From the NCBI RefSeq assembly GCF_002441655.1, contig NZ_JXJU01000002.1:1-64000 (forward strand): 64,000 nucleotides of DNA, written 5' to 3'. The notes beneath the pieces are model-generated. The model did not search any database. It saw only the letters and a list, made by a program, of their open reading frames with translations, and had not been told where the DNA came from. The stretch is from Lactococcus fujiensis JCM 16395 (lineage in GTDB: Bacteria > Bacillota > Bacilli > Lactobacillales > Streptococcaceae). Position numbers and translations under genes: made by a program. Shown here piece by piece: positions 8,688-18,043 of this stretch (within the stretch, counting starts at the first letter, position 1; every line of letters begins with the position of its first letter).

Positions 8688-9692
8688 ATGAAACGTTCAA
8701 TACTAACGACATTCTTATCCCTATTTTTTATCATTATTGGAGTGGATACACTCCTTTTTGTGCTTGTTAATAGTCGTACAAAAAATATGGGGATGCCCGA
8801 AATGGTTGGACAAGTCGGTAATAATATCTATGGTTTGTGGATTTTTATTTCGATAGCAGCGATCCTAGCACTTATTTTTACGATGTTCAATTATTACGAA
8901 AACATGATGATTAAACAGGCTTTTGAAGATGATGCCAAACGCTTGGAGCAGAATGAAGAACCTGAAAATCAGGAATTAAAAATAATTCACGAAAAAATGT
9001 TGAAAATGACGAATGAACTTCAAGAATTATCTCAGCAAAAATCAGCCGATAAGGCCGAGATTATTGAACATGAACGGCGTCGTATCTCTCGTGAATTACA
9101 TGATTCTGTCAGTCAAGAGCTTTTCGCAGCGACCATGATATTGTCATCTGTGACCGAATCAACACAGAATTTGTCCAAAGAACAGATTGAGACTCAGACA
9201 CAATTAGTCTTAAAAGTTTTGCATTCTGCCCAAAATGAAATGCGTGCTCTGCTTTTGCATTTGCGTCCTGTGGAACTGGATGGCAAAACGCTAAGCGCAG
9301 GACTATCAGCACTTACTGATGAACTACAAGCAAAAATTTCAGCAAACATCAGTGTAAAATTGGCTGATATTGAGACAACAAGCAACATAGAGGACAACTT
9401 ATTCCGCATGGCGCAAGAAATATTAAGTAATACTTTACGTCATTCTCAGGCAGACAATATAGAAATGTCTTTGCGTGAAAATTATGGTAATATAGTCTTA
9501 ATGATTGCGGATGATGGCGTTGGTTTTGATACACGTGAAAGTGAAAAAACAGCCAGTTATGGACTTGCAAATATTAAAGAGCGGGCCCTTTTGCTTGGAG
9601 GAGATGCAAAAGTTATTTCAGCACCTAATCAAGGAACAACAGTTGAAATCCGTATTCCTAAAATTAATCAAGAAGATGATGTAAAAATTTAG
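8688..9692 (+). CDS. cesS: Sensor histidine kinase CesS (LiaS/VraS type)
   Basis: 334-aa membrane kinase of the HisKA_3/NarL class. Two helices (about residues 5-27 and 47-68) flank a very short extracellular loop, the intramembrane-sensing architecture. A linker coiled coil leads to the phosphorylated His138 in [15 protein letters not shown]. The HATPase domain shows the N box [13 protein letters not shown] and the G box IADDGVGFD. It is 59 bp after the LiaF-like gene and 10 bp before the response regulator. Family knowledge: lactococcal CesSR responds to cell-envelope-active agents. No clear ribosome-binding site is visible before the ATG. Confidence 0.85.
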   Translation: MKRSILTTFLSLFFIIIGVDTLLFVLVNSRTKNMGMPEMVGQVGNNIYGLWIFISIAAILALIFTMFNYYENMMIKQAFEDDAKRLEQNEEPENQELKIIHEKMLKMTNELQELSQQKSADKAEIIEHERRRISRELHDSVSQELFAATMILSSVTESTQNLSKEQIETQTQLVLKVLHSAQNEMRALLLHLRPVELDGKTLSAGLSALTDELQAKISANISVKLADIETTSNIEDNLFRMAQEILSNTLRHSQADNIEMSLRENYGNIVLMIADDGVGFDTRESEKTASYGLANIKERALLLGGDAKVISAPNQGTTVEIRIPKINQEDDVKI

Positions 9693-9702
9693 AAAGAAGA
9701 CC

Positions 9703-10332
9703 ATGGAAAAAATTAAGTTATTGATTGTTGATGATCATCAGATGGTTAGATTGGGCCTTTCAAGTTTTATGAATATTCAACCAGACATTGAAGTTATTGG
9801 AGAAGCGGCAGATGGCGAGTCGGGATTTTTGAAAGCTGATGCGTTGCATCCAGATGTGATTTTAATGGATTTGGTTATGGAGCGACTGGATGGAATTGGT
9901 TCAACAAAGAAAATATTGGCCAAACATCCTGATGCTAAAATTTTAATCTTAACAAGTTTCATTGACGACGAAAAAGTGTTCCCTGCACTTGCCGCGGGAG
10001 CAAAAGGTTACATCTTGAAGACATCGCAAGCTGCCGAAATTGCCAATGCAATTCGTAAAGTCGCCAATGGAGAAGATGTTTTATCTGATGCGGTTAAGGA
10101 AAAAATTGCACAGCAAAAGCATAGAAAACACGAACTCTATGATGATTTATCGAAACGTGAATTAGAAGTGTTAAAAGTTTTAGCAACAGGCCTGTCTAAC
10201 CAAGAAATCGCTGATACACTCTATATTAGTTTGAAAACCGTTAAGACACACGTCTCAAATATTTTCAATAAACTGGAAGTAACTGACCGTACGCAGGCGA
10301 CTATCTATGCTATCCAACATAAGCTGGTTTAA
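9703..10332 (+). CDS. cesR: Response regulator CesR (LiaR/VraR type)
   Basis: 209-aa NarL/FixJ-family regulator. The receiver domain (residues 1-120) has the acidic pair Asp10-Asp11, phosphoacceptor Asp56 in VILMDLVM, and the conserved lysine in GAKGYILK. A LuxR-type DNA-binding domain occupies about residues 143-205 ([20 protein letters not shown]). It is the last gene of the LiaF-like/cesS/cesR operon and is the expected output of envelope-stress signalling. Confidence 0.88.
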   Translation: MEKIKLLIVDDHQMVRLGLSSFMNIQPDIEVIGEAADGESGFLKADALHPDVILMDLVMERLDGIGSTKKILAKHPDAKILILTSFIDDEKVFPALAAGAKGYILKTSQAAEIANAIRKVANGEDVLSDAVKEKIAQQKHRKHELYDDLSKRELEVLKVLATGLSNQEIADTLYISLKTVKTHVSNIFNKLEVTDRTQATIYAIQHKLV

Positions 10333-10411
10333 TTAAGAACAAGATGATAAGGTAAGTCTCGAAACAAATATGTTATAATTAAGAGCGAAATATTTTTAGT
10401 TTGGATAGAAA

Positions 10412-11215
10412 ATGAAAGAATTATTAAAAAAGGCAGAGCAGATAAAAATCATCTTCTTTGATATTGATGATACTTTGCGCGTGAAAAATACGGCTTATAT
10501 GCCGGATTCAATCAATGAAGTTTTTGAAAAACTTCGTCAAAAAGGAATTATGACCGGAATTGCAACGGGACGAAATCTTTATGGGGTTGTCCCAGAAGTT
10601 ATTGCTTTGAAACCCGATTATTTTGTTACCATCAACGGTGCATTCGTGATGAATAACAAGAATGAAGTGCTTTACAAAAATCCATTTCCAACAGAAACCG
10701 TTGAAGAAGTTATTGCCTGGCTCGAAAGTGAAAACAGTGAATATTCATTTGTTGGAGCAGATGCGTTACGTGTTTCCAAGTGGAATAAGGTCGCCGCTGA
10801 ATCTGTCGGACCCGTCTACGCAACATTGGAAGAAGATAAAGATTACTATAAATCAAATGATGTCTATCAAATGCTCTCTTTGTCGGATCATGACGATAAA
10901 ATCCAACTGACGCCATCGCTTGCTAAAAAAATTCGCATGGTTCGTTGGCATCCAGACTCATCAGATTTAGTTCCCATGCATGGTTCAAAAGCAGAGGGGT
11001 GTAAGAAAGTCCTCGACGAACTTGGAATAAAAGCAGAAAACATGATGAATTTTGGAGATGAGTTGAACGATCGTGAGCTTTTTGACTTTGCAGGTCTTTC
11101 TGTAGCAATGAAAATTTCACATCCTGAAATTCTTAAAAAGGCTGATTATATCACCGATACTGTTGAAAATGATGGCATCCTCAAAGCACTCCAAGCCTTA
11201 CAAATTATTGATTAA
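10412..11215 (+). CDS. Cof-type HAD hydrolase
   Basis: 267-aa cytoplasmic phosphatase of the HAD superfamily, Cof (IIB cap) subfamily. Motif I is FFDIDDTLR with nucleophile Asp17 and acid Asp19; motif II is ATGRN (Thr and Gly of TGIATGR); motif IV is FGDELNDRELF. An extended -10 box TGTTATAAT at about 10370-10378 provides its own promoter. The substrate, probably a sugar phosphate or flavin/PLP phosphate in this class, cannot be told. Confidence 0.85.
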   Translation: MKELLKKAEQIKIIFFDIDDTLRVKNTAYMPDSINEVFEKLRQKGIMTGIATGRNLYGVVPEVIALKPDYFVTINGAFVMNNKNEVLYKNPFPTETVEEVIAWLESENSEYSFVGADALRVSKWNKVAAESVGPVYATLEEDKDYYKSNDVYQMLSLSDHDDKIQLTPSLAKKIRMVRWHPDSSDLVPMHGSKAEGCKKVLDELGIKAENMMNFGDELNDRELFDFAGLSVAMKISHPEILKKADYITDTVENDGILKALQALQIID

Positions 11216-11284
11216 TTAAACTTACAAAAGTGTAAGGCAGTTGAGCCAAACCTTTTGTTACACTAACATTAGAAAGAATATACT

Positions 11285-11875
11285 ATGACATACCCACAAA
11301 TTGATATTGCAAACTTCCAAGGGACAACAGCCGTGATGCACACGAATCATGGTGACATGACGATTAAATTATTTGATGAACTGGCTCCAAAAACTGTTAA
11401 AAACTTTGTTGAATTAAGTAAGCAAGGTTACTATGATGGCATCATTTTTCACCGTATCATCAAAGATTTCATGATTCAAGGGGGGGATCCAACTGGAAGT
11501 GGGATGGGCGGAAGCTCGATTTATGGGGATAAATTTGAAGACGAATTCTCTTTGAACGCTTTCAATATCCGAGGCGCATTGTCAATGGCCAATGCAGGTC
11601 CCAACACAAACGGAAGCCAATTTTTCATTGTACAAAATGAAAACCTCCCTTATCCTAAAGAAGCACTAGTCGAAGGTGGCTGGCCTGAAGAAATTGCAGA
11701 GCTCTATACAAAAGGAGGGACTCCACATCTCGATGGTCGCCACACCGTTTTTGGTCAATTAGTTGATGCGGATAGTTTCAAAGTTTTAGATAAAATTGCA
11801 AATGTAAAAACGGGAGTTCAAGATAAACCAGTAGATGACGTTGTGATTACTTCTATTGAAATTATCGAGAAATAA
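11285..11875 (+). CDS. Peptidyl-prolyl cis-trans isomerase (cyclophilin)
   Basis: 196-aa cyclophilin. The catalytic-site sequence [19 protein letters not shown] and the [16 protein letters not shown] segment carry the Arg, Phe, Met and Gln of the family. There is no signal peptide, so it acts in the cytoplasm on proline bonds of folding proteins. Compared with minimal cyclophilins it has an insertion around residues 120-150 ([18 protein letters not shown]), usual in streptococcal and lactococcal versions. The next gene starts four bases after the stop. Confidence 0.9.
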   Translation: MTYPQIDIANFQGTTAVMHTNHGDMTIKLFDELAPKTVKNFVELSKQGYYDGIIFHRIIKDFMIQGGDPTGSGMGGSSIYGDKFEDEFSLNAFNIRGALSMANAGPNTNGSQFFIVQNENLPYPKEALVEGGWPEEIAELYTKGGTPHLDGRHTVFGQLVDADSFKVLDKIANVKTGVQDKPVDDVVITSIEIIEK

Positions 11876-11879
11876 TCTT

Positions 11880-12308
11880 ATGAAAGCACAAAAAATCGGG
11901 GACATCGTTAAAGTTGAAGTCATTGGTCTTCAAGATTATGGAGCCTTCGTTAGATTTAATGATGGCAATTCTTCAGGGAAAAATAATGAGCAGGATCAAA
12001 AAGGGCTCATACACATTTCCGAAATTCAATCGGGCTACATCAAAAATATCCGCGATATTATTAAGATTGGGCAAAAATTAACGGCTCAAATTATTGATAT
12101 TGATGAGTTTAACGGAAAAGTCTCATTGTCCCTACGAAGTCTTGAAAAAAGCCCACAAGTACACCATTTTTATCATAAAAAGCATTTTACAGATTCAAGA
12201 AATAAAATAGGGTTTATTAGCTTGCAAAATGAATTAGGGAAATGGGTTGAAGAAAATGAACGTTTTTTAGCTAAAAATCAAATTGGAACAGAATTAAAGC
12301 ATAAATGA
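11880..12308 (+). CDS. S1-domain RNA-binding protein (general stress protein 13/YugI-like)
   Basis: 142-aa protein with one S1 RNA-binding domain at residues 1-75 (GDIVKVEVIGLQDYGAFVRF, then GLIHISEI). The C-terminal part is unassigned. The ATG at 11880 is preferred; a TTG at 11856 would overlap the cyclophilin gene and has no ribosome-binding site. Family knowledge: short S1 proteins of this type bind ribosomes or mRNA and affect stress and virulence regulation. It is co-transcribed with the cyclophilin gene. Confidence 0.75.
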   Translation: MKAQKIGDIVKVEVIGLQDYGAFVRFNDGNSSGKNNEQDQKGLIHISEIQSGYIKNIRDIIKIGQKLTAQIIDIDEFNGKVSLSLRSLEKSPQVHHFYHKKHFTDSRNKIGFISLQNELGKWVEENERFLAKNQIGTELKHK

Positions 12309-12331
12309 TGCTTATTTAAAGGGAGGGTGAA

Positions 12332-12937
12332 TTGAATACAAGTGTTTTAAAATACATCAAAAAAGTTTTCAACATTATCACTATCCTTGGTTTTGTTGCA
12401 ACGATTGTAGGTGCAGTTTACCTTTGGCGGTTAGGTGTTTTTCAAAATCAAGCATCCCTGCAGCAGTTGATCCTAGCCCATCACTATTTGGGACCCATTA
12501 TTTTCTTCTGTTTACAAATCATTCAAGTCATCATCCCCATCATTCCAGGTGGTTTTACGATGGCAGCAGGTGTCCTTATTTTTGGACCGGTTTGGGGATT
12601 CATTTATAATTATGTTGGTATCGTTTTGGGTTCCATTTTACTCTTTTATTTTGGACGGAAATATGGACAAGCATTGGTCCAAACTTTCATCAAGGAAAAG
12701 GCCTACAACAAATACATGGGGTGGGTACAAAAGGGACAAAAGCGTTTCAATATCATTTTTGCTTTATTGATATTATCACCAATTGCACCAGATGACGCCT
12801 TGGTTTTGGTGGCGAGTCAAACAAAAATGTCTTGGCGTTACCTCTTTTGGACCATGATTTTATGTAAACCACTACCAATATTACTCTATTCCTACATCCT
12901 GATCTATGGTGGCGGATTTCTTGAAAAATTTTTATAA
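12332..12937 (+). CDS. TVP38/TMEM64 (DedA-like) membrane protein
   Basis: 201-aa integral membrane protein of the TVP38/TMEM64 (VTT/SNARE-associated) family with about five or six hydrophobic segments. The family core is seen at IIPGGFTMAAGVLIFGP and YYVGIVLGS-like sequence, then FNIIFALLILSPIAPDDALV. Family knowledge: DedA-like proteins are linked to lipid-carrier translocation and membrane homeostasis. A TTG start at 12332 is supported by GGAGGG at 12322-12327 with good spacing; no in-frame ATG precedes the first helix. Confidence 0.75.
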   Translation: MNTSVLKYIKKVFNIITILGFVATIVGAVYLWRLGVFQNQASLQQLILAHHYLGPIIFFCLQIIQVIIPIIPGGFTMAAGVLIFGPVWGFIYNYVGIVLGSILLFYFGRKYGQALVQTFIKEKAYNKYMGWVQKGQKRFNIIFALLILSPIAPDDALVLVASQTKMSWRYLFWTMILCKPLPILLYSYILIYGGGFLEKFL

Positions 12938-12961
12938 AAAGGCCGCATCTGCGGATTTTTT
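12938..12961 (+). terminator. Terminator
   Basis: CCGCA (12943-12947) and TGCGG (12950-12954), flanked by complementary A and T runs. Confidence 0.8.
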
Positions 12962-13099
12962 ATTTTATTTTGCTGAGAAAATCAATGAAATTGTTACTAC
13001 AAAATATCCCAAAAATGACTAAAAAAATGTATAATAGAGATATTGAATTTTGAGATAAAGACTTATCAAAAAGATAAGTTTGATTTACTGGAGCTAGAT

Positions 13100-14353
13100 T
13101 TGAATAAAAAAAATAATAATCGCTTTTCATTCGATAATCGAATAGACTATGCCCTCTTATTACCGGCATTTTTACTGATTATCATTGGTTTATATGCCCT
13201 CTCCGTTGCAGTCACTCATGACCATCCTTCTAGAGCGACTCAAATGGTTGTCCAGCAAGGAATCTGGGTTTTGGTCGGTATTTTTGTTGGCTTTATTGTC
13301 ATGCATTTGGATTCAAAATTACTTTGGAAATTTACACCATTCTTTTATGGCCTAGGGTTATTTTTAAATGTTCTGCCTATCTTTTTCCATGATGCAGCAA
13401 CTGTACAATCTACAGGTGCTAAAAACTGGTTTGCTATTGGTGGGCATAATTTATTTCAGCCATCAGAATTTATGAAAATAGCTTTTATCCTTTTTATAAG
13501 TAGAATTGTTGTTAATTTCCAAAACAATCTTGAAGCAAGAGGGGTAAAAGATGATTTTCGATTAATAGGTCGTCTTTTGTTGGCAACTTTACCAGTCGCA
13601 ATTTTATCCTTTTTCCAAAAAGATTTTGGGACTTTCCTTGTTTTTATCGTCATTTTGGCGGGGGTGATTCTAGTTTCAGGGGTAACGTGGAAGATTATTG
13701 TCCCTGCTGTATTAATTGTATCAGCGGTCGCTGGCGGTATCATTGCTTTAGTAGCAAATCCTGCAGGTCAAGCATTTCTAGAAAAAATGAGTTTTGCAAC
13801 TTATCAAGTTCAGCGTTTTGAAGCATGGCTACATCCATTTGACAATATGCAAACCTTTAGCTTACAGCAAGCCCGTTCATTGATTTCAATTGGTGTAGGC
13901 GGACTTTGGGGAAGTGGATTTGGTGTAGCCAATGTTCAAGTTCCTGTGCGTGAATCAGATATGATCTTTACGGTTATCGCTGAAGATTTCGGTTTTATTG
14001 GTTCAACGTTCTTGATTTTACTTTATTTCATGTTGATTTACCGAATGATTCGAGTGACCTTTAAGTCCAATAACCAATTTTACACATATATTTCGACTGG
14101 GATCATCATGATGATTTTATTCCATGTTTTTGAAAATATTGGTGCGGCTGTTGGCGTTGTTCCATTGACTGGGATTCCACTTCCCTTTATTTCACAGGGG
14201 GGGTCAGCACTCATGTCAAATATGATTGGACTTGCCCTCGTCTTGTCAATGAAGTATAATCAAATTCCTGAAGGAGTCATTAAGCAAGCAGCGATCGACA
14301 AAGGTCGTAGTCGATTAAATGCAAAAAAAGAAAAACGTTCTCAACGTCGGTAA
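13100..14353 (+). CDS. rodA: SEDS peptidoglycan polymerase RodA
   Basis: 417-aa polytopic protein of the SEDS (FtsW/RodA/SpoVE) family, the glycosyltransferase that elongates peptidoglycan with a class B PBP. About ten membrane helices are visible, with the family segment STGAKNWFAIGG and the C-terminal GIPLPFISQGGSALM. The sequence around IDYALLLPAFLLIIIGLYAL and STGAKNW resembles streptococcal RodA more than FtsW. The frame is open from TTG at 13043, but a TATAAT at 13030-13035 puts the transcript start there. The TTG at 13100 with GGAG six bases upstream is the likely start. Confidence 0.8.
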   Translation: MNKKNNNRFSFDNRIDYALLLPAFLLIIIGLYALSVAVTHDHPSRATQMVVQQGIWVLVGIFVGFIVMHLDSKLLWKFTPFFYGLGLFLNVLPIFFHDAATVQSTGAKNWFAIGGHNLFQPSEFMKIAFILFISRIVVNFQNNLEARGVKDDFRLIGRLLLATLPVAILSFFQKDFGTFLVFIVILAGVILVSGVTWKIIVPAVLIVSAVAGGIIALVANPAGQAFLEKMSFATYQVQRFEAWLHPFDNMQTFSLQQARSLISIGVGGLWGSGFGVANVQVPVRESDMIFTVIAEDFGFIGSTFLILLYFMLIYRMIRVTFKSNNQFYTYISTGIIMMILFHVFENIGAAVGVVPLTGIPLPFISQGGSALMSNMIGLALVLSMKYNQIPEGVIKQAAIDKGRSRLNAKKEKRSQRR

Positions 14354-14356
14354 AGC

Positions 14357-14381
14357 AAAAACCCACATGGTGGGTTTTTTT
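14357..14381 (+). terminator. Terminator after rodA
   Basis: AAAACCCAC and GTGGGTTTT around a short loop, ending in T residues. Confidence 0.85.
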
Positions 14382-14668
14382 AATCGATTCACTCAAACAA
14401 TTTGACAAGTGATAGGCAAATTGGTAAAATGACTTTAAATTAAAGAATAAGGTGGATGGTCTATTGAAAATTTAAGTCTTGAACAATTAATTTAAAAATA
14501 CAAAATTTGATGAATTTTCATTTCATTTTATGGAAAGTATTTTTATGCGTTCACGGCTGTTTTCAATGAATTGACTTGACCACGATAATAAAGGGGCTTT
14601 TTTGGGTCCCACGTTAAGACTCTTTTCATGTTGCCGTGAAAAGAGTTTTTTTATCATGGGAGGAAAAA
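14382..14668 (+). other. Intergenic stretch with promoter, decayed reading frames and a terminator
   Basis: TTGACA at 14402-14407 with a weak -10 (TAAAAT) about 17 bp later and an AAGGTGG site suggest a transcript, yet no open frame longer than about 20 codons follows. Fragments such as SIENLSLEQLI and GKYFYAFTAVFNEL appear in frames broken by stops. A terminator stem, ACTCTTTTCA (14619-14628) and TGAAAAGAGT (14637-14646) plus T run, ends the unit. It is either a decayed small gene or a small RNA; I cannot choose. Confidence 0.35.
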
Positions 14669-14830
14669 ATGAGTCCAAAACAAAAAGAAATGCAAAAAAG
14701 AGTGACAGAATTGAAGAAAAATCAAAAGTCAACGCTTTCGACTTTTGAAAAAGTAGAATTTCGAAATAAGCCACAAAAGCAAAATCAACATGTTCAAACA
14801 AAAAATACGCCAAGAAGAAGTGGGATCTGA
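14669..14830 (+). CDS. Small basic protein of unknown function
   Basis: 53-codon frame starting MSPKQKEMQKRVTELKKNQK, rich in lysine and glutamine and predicted helical at the N-terminus. A good GGGAGG site (14659-14664) precedes the ATG, which argues for real translation. It ends 46 bp before the ABC-F gene and may be its leader or upstream partner. ABC-F resistance genes are often preceded by short regulatory leader peptides, but nothing here proves that role. Confidence 0.45.
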   Translation: MSPKQKEMQKRVTELKKNQKSTLSTFEKVEFRNKPQKQNQHVQTKNTPRRSGI

Positions 14831-14876
14831 TTTTTCATGCGAGATTTTTGTTCGAATATTTTCAAAAGGAGAACAC

Positions 14877-16364
14877 ATGACAAATATTGAAATAAAAAAT
14901 TTAACTTTTTCTTATCAAGAGAAATTGATATTTGAGAATGCTCAGATTAATCTCGATAAGAATTGGCACCTGGGGCTAGTTGGACGAAATGGCCGTGGCA
15001 AAACAACCTTATTAAATCTTCTTCGAGGCGAATTAACATCAGATACGATGCCTCAAATAAATGAGAAATTTATATATTTTCCACAAGAAATAGTTGATCC
15101 AAGTCGTTACACGAATGAACTTTTGACAGATTTGATTTCATCGGAACAATGGGAATTAGAACGTGAATTGACTTTATTAGAACTCGATTTAGAGGTGCTT
15201 TGGCGACCTTTTAGTCAACTTTCGGGTGGGGAACAAACGAAATGTCTTTTGGCCTGTCTATTTTTGAATTCAGACGCCTTTCCCTTGATTGATGAACCAA
15301 CGAATCACTTAGACCGTCGCTCAAGACAAACAGTTGCCAATTACTTAAAGAATAAAAAAGGCTACATTTTGGTTTCACATGACCGGGCCTTTTTAGATGC
15401 TGTCATTGACCACGTTTTAGCGATCGAACGACGACAAATTACGCTTTATCAAGGAAATTATTCTATATATGAGCAACAGAAAAAGTTAAAAGATGAATCA
15501 GAATTAGCACAAAATGTTCGTTTAAAAAAGGATATCACACGTCTGAAAGCAAGTGCAAGGGATAAATCTGATTGGTCAAAAAGTCGTGAAGGCGATATTC
15601 ACGGAAATCCTAAGTTGAAAAATTCAGGTGGAATCGGTCATGATGGTACAATTACGGCTCGTGCCGCACGGCTGATGAAAAAATCTAAATCGATAGAACG
15701 AAGAATGAATCAAGAGGTGGAAGCAAAAGAAGAATTACTTAAAAATATAGAGCATCTTAAGCCCTTGAGTATAAATTTTGTACCGGATTACCATAGGCAA
15801 ATTTTAGCTGTGGAAAACTTTAGTTTGGCTTTTGATGATCACGTATTATTTAAGCCTCTGAATTTCATTTTAGAGGAAGGTGAACGTCTTGTACTGGATG
15901 CGAAAAATGGTGCTGGTAAATCGAGTTTAATGAAAGCCATTGAGGGAGTTTTTGAGGGACAACAGTCAGGTCAAATGACAATGGCTTCCCAAACTTCGAT
16001 TTCATATGTACGTCAGATGTTTAAACATACAGGCTCCTTGGAGAATTTTGCTAAAGCGAATGCCTTAAATTTTGAAGAATTTTTGTCGAACTTAATAAAA
16101 TTAGGGATGGAACGTAATGTTTTTTCACAAAGAATTGAAGATATGAGTCAGGGACAGCAGAAAAAAGTTGAATTAGCAAAAAGTCTCACACAAAAGGCAC
16201 AGCTCTATCTTTGGGACGAGCCACTCAATTATCTGGATGTTTTTAATCATGAACAAATTATTGAGTTAATTCAAAATGTAAAGCCGACCATGTTGATTAT
16301 TGAACATGATCAAAGTTTTATTGATCAAATAGAGGCAAGGTTGATTGGATTGGACCAAGTTTAA
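14877..16364 (+). CDS. ABC-F family ATP-binding protein (Lsa-like)
   Basis: 495-aa soluble protein with two ABC ATPase domains and no membrane helices. Domain 1 has Walker A GRNGRGKTT, signature LSGGEQ and Walker B FPLIDEPTNHLD. Domain 2 has Walker A DAKNGAGKSS, signature MSQGQQ and Walker B LYLWDEPLNYLD. The inter-domain linker (about residues 215-300) includes the GGIGHDGTITARAARLMKKS pattern seen in Lsa-type ribosome protection proteins. The ATG at 14877 follows AAAAGGAG; an upstream in-frame extension overlaps the small ORF and is not used. It may protect ribosomes from lincosamides or pleuromutilins, or have a housekeeping translation role. Confidence 0.8.
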   Translation: MTNIEIKNLTFSYQEKLIFENAQINLDKNWHLGLVGRNGRGKTTLLNLLRGELTSDTMPQINEKFIYFPQEIVDPSRYTNELLTDLISSEQWELERELTLLELDLEVLWRPFSQLSGGEQTKCLLACLFLNSDAFPLIDEPTNHLDRRSRQTVANYLKNKKGYILVSHDRAFLDAVIDHVLAIERRQITLYQGNYSIYEQQKKLKDESELAQNVRLKKDITRLKASARDKSDWSKSREGDIHGNPKLKNSGGIGHDGTITARAARLMKKSKSIERRMNQEVEAKEELLKNIEHLKPLSINFVPDYHRQILAVENFSLAFDDHVLFKPLNFILEEGERLVLDAKNGAGKSSLMKAIEGVFEGQQSGQMTMASQTSISYVRQMFKHTGSLENFAKANALNFEEFLSNLIKLGMERNVFSQRIEDMSQGQQKKVELAKSLTQKAQLYLWDEPLNYLDVFNHEQIIELIQNVKPTMLIIEHDQSFIDQIEARLIGLDQV

Positions 16365-16455
16365 TTGTCAGTCTTGATAAGCGAAGTAGGGCTGATGATA
16401 CTTAAATATTTTTTCAGAATGTTGAGCTCCTTCAGGTTGTGTTATAATGTAGTTT

Positions 16456-17352
16456 ATGACAACTCAACAGAAGATTTTTAAAGGAACAATGCTTGCAATT
16501 TTTGCAGGCATTTTATGGGGCGTTTCGGGTATTTTTGGCCAGTTATTTTTTGAAGCCTACCATGGTGATGCCTTATGGATTACCTCATTTCGCTTACTCG
16601 TGGCAGGTTTAATATTACTTGGAATGTCTTACATTAAATCGCCAAAGACATTTTGGGATTTAGTGAAAAAGAAGCAAAATTGGCCAGTGATTCTCTTATA
16701 CGCCTTTGGCGGTGTATTCTCAGTCCAATTTTTTTATTACTGGACGATTCAGCTCTCCAATTCGGCTACGGCAACCATTTTACAATATACTTCGCCTGTC
16801 TTTATTTTGATTTACGCGGCCATTTTCAATCGTCGGATGCCTAAATTAAATTCGACACTTTTGGTCTTAGGGGCGATGTTTGGCGTTTTTCTTTTAATAA
16901 CAAATGGTAATGTTAACAATTTAACCATTAAGCCCTTGGCATTAGTGACGGGGGTAATCGCAGCGGTTGCAGTTGTTATTTATTCCTTGGCACCTAGACG
17001 AATTTTACGCCAATATGGTTCATTAAATGTAGCAGGTTGGGGAATGATGATGGCAGGAATCGGAAGTAATATGATTCACCCATTTTGGAAGATTGATTTC
17101 AAAATTGAACCATTATCAATTTTTTATATCTCAATAATTGCAATTGTTGGAACGGCCATCGCATTTTTACTTTGGCTGCAGGCAACTGAATATGTTTCTC
17201 CACTTGTGGTGAATGTTGCTACAGCGACAGAACCTCTGACATCAGTGCTGGTTTCAGTTCCATTATTTGGCTTAGTATTAACGCCCTTATCTATTTTTGC
17301 GATGGTGTTAGTCGTGATATGTGTCATCTTTTTGTCACGAAATGAAGAATGA
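16456..17352 (+). CDS. EamA/DMT family transporter
   Basis: 298-aa membrane protein with ten predicted helices in two EamA repeats (about residues 8-140 and 155-295). The first contains GILWGVSGIFGQLFF, the second the ATEPLTSVLVSV motif. It is probably an exporter or importer of small metabolites; the substrate is unknown. An extended -10 TGTTATAAT ends at 16448, only seven bases before the ATG, and no ribosome-binding site is present, so the message may be leaderless. Confidence 0.85.
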   Translation: MTTQQKIFKGTMLAIFAGILWGVSGIFGQLFFEAYHGDALWITSFRLLVAGLILLGMSYIKSPKTFWDLVKKKQNWPVILLYAFGGVFSVQFFYYWTIQLSNSATATILQYTSPVFILIYAAIFNRRMPKLNSTLLVLGAMFGVFLLITNGNVNNLTIKPLALVTGVIAAVAVVIYSLAPRRILRQYGSLNVAGWGMMMAGIGSNMIHPFWKIDFKIEPLSIFYISIIAIVGTAIAFLLWLQATEYVSPLVVNVATATEPLTSVLVSVPLFGLVLTPLSIFAMVLVVICVIFLSRNEE

Positions 17353-17355
17353 AAT

Positions 17356-17391
17356 AAAAAAAGAAATGAGGCTGTCTTATTTCTTTTTTTT
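17356..17391 (+). terminator. Terminator
   Basis: AAAAAAGAAAT and ATTTCTTTTTT flank a loop, with an extended T tail. Confidence 0.75.
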
Positions 17392-17439
17392 TAAACTTAT
17401 ATATATATAAACTTTAATCCTTGTGTTAAAATAGAATTG

Positions 17440-17455
17440 TACCGACCGGTAGGTA
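17440..17455. promoter_or_regulatory. TetR-type operator
   Basis: TACCGACCGGTAGGTA is a 16-bp near-perfect palindrome of the form often bound by TetR regulators. It lies just upstream of the TetR gene's ribosome-binding site, next to the predicted transcription start. Confidence 0.7.
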
Positions 17456-17466
17456 AAGGAAAATGA

Positions 17467-18030
17467 ATGAAAAAAGTAAAAGAAAAAATTATTGAAACAT
17501 CTCGCGTGCTTTTTTGCCAACAAGGTGTTCAATCAACCTCAATAAACGATATCTTATTAGCGTCTGGTACGGGAAAAGGTCAATTTTATTATTACTTTGA
17601 ATCCAAAAATGAGCTTTGCTTAGAAGTGATTAAAGAGCACATCGAGCATTGGGAAATTGATTGTTTTCAAGCAATTTTAGAAGTGGATGAAAACCCGAAG
17701 CAGCAAATTAAGAAAATGCTCGATTGGATTTATGACTCACACAAAGACCAGCTTGTGCATTATGGTTGCCCCATTGGCAATTTAATTGCCGAACTTGCCA
17801 CAAGTGATGAGGCAGACAGAGCTTTACTAAATCAGTGGCTTCAACGATGGCAAGATTTACTTGCTGGTCTAATGATAAGAATGCAAAATATTACTGAAAA
17901 TGAGGCTCTAATTAAGGCACAAGGACTGATTGCTCAAATTCAAGGGAGTATCCTTTTATTAAAAGTAAGACAAGACATTGATTTTTTAAAGACAAATTTT
18001 CAACAAATTGAAAAAGAATTAGCTTTGTAA
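17467..18030 (+). CDS. TetR/AcrR family regulator
   Basis: 187-aa regulator. The N-terminal HTH (residues about 8-52) has the classic recognition segment GTGKGQFYYYFESKNEL, followed by a helical ligand-binding region with a cysteine in YGCPIGNL. AAAGGA precedes the ATG at 17467. The operator at 17440-17455 points to autorepression. The disulfide oxidoreductase gene follows after 13 bp and is the likely co-regulated target, now broken. This suggests a former redox or electrophile response unit. Confidence 0.85.
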   Translation: MKKVKEKIIETSRVLFCQQGVQSTSINDILLASGTGKGQFYYYFESKNELCLEVIKEHIEHWEIDCFQAILEVDENPKQQIKKMLDWIYDSHKDQLVHYGCPIGNLIAELATSDEADRALLNQWLQRWQDLLAGLMIRMQNITENEALIKAQGLIAQIQGSILLLKVRQDIDFLKTNFQQIEKELAL

Positions 18031-18043
18031 AAAAGGAGAAATA

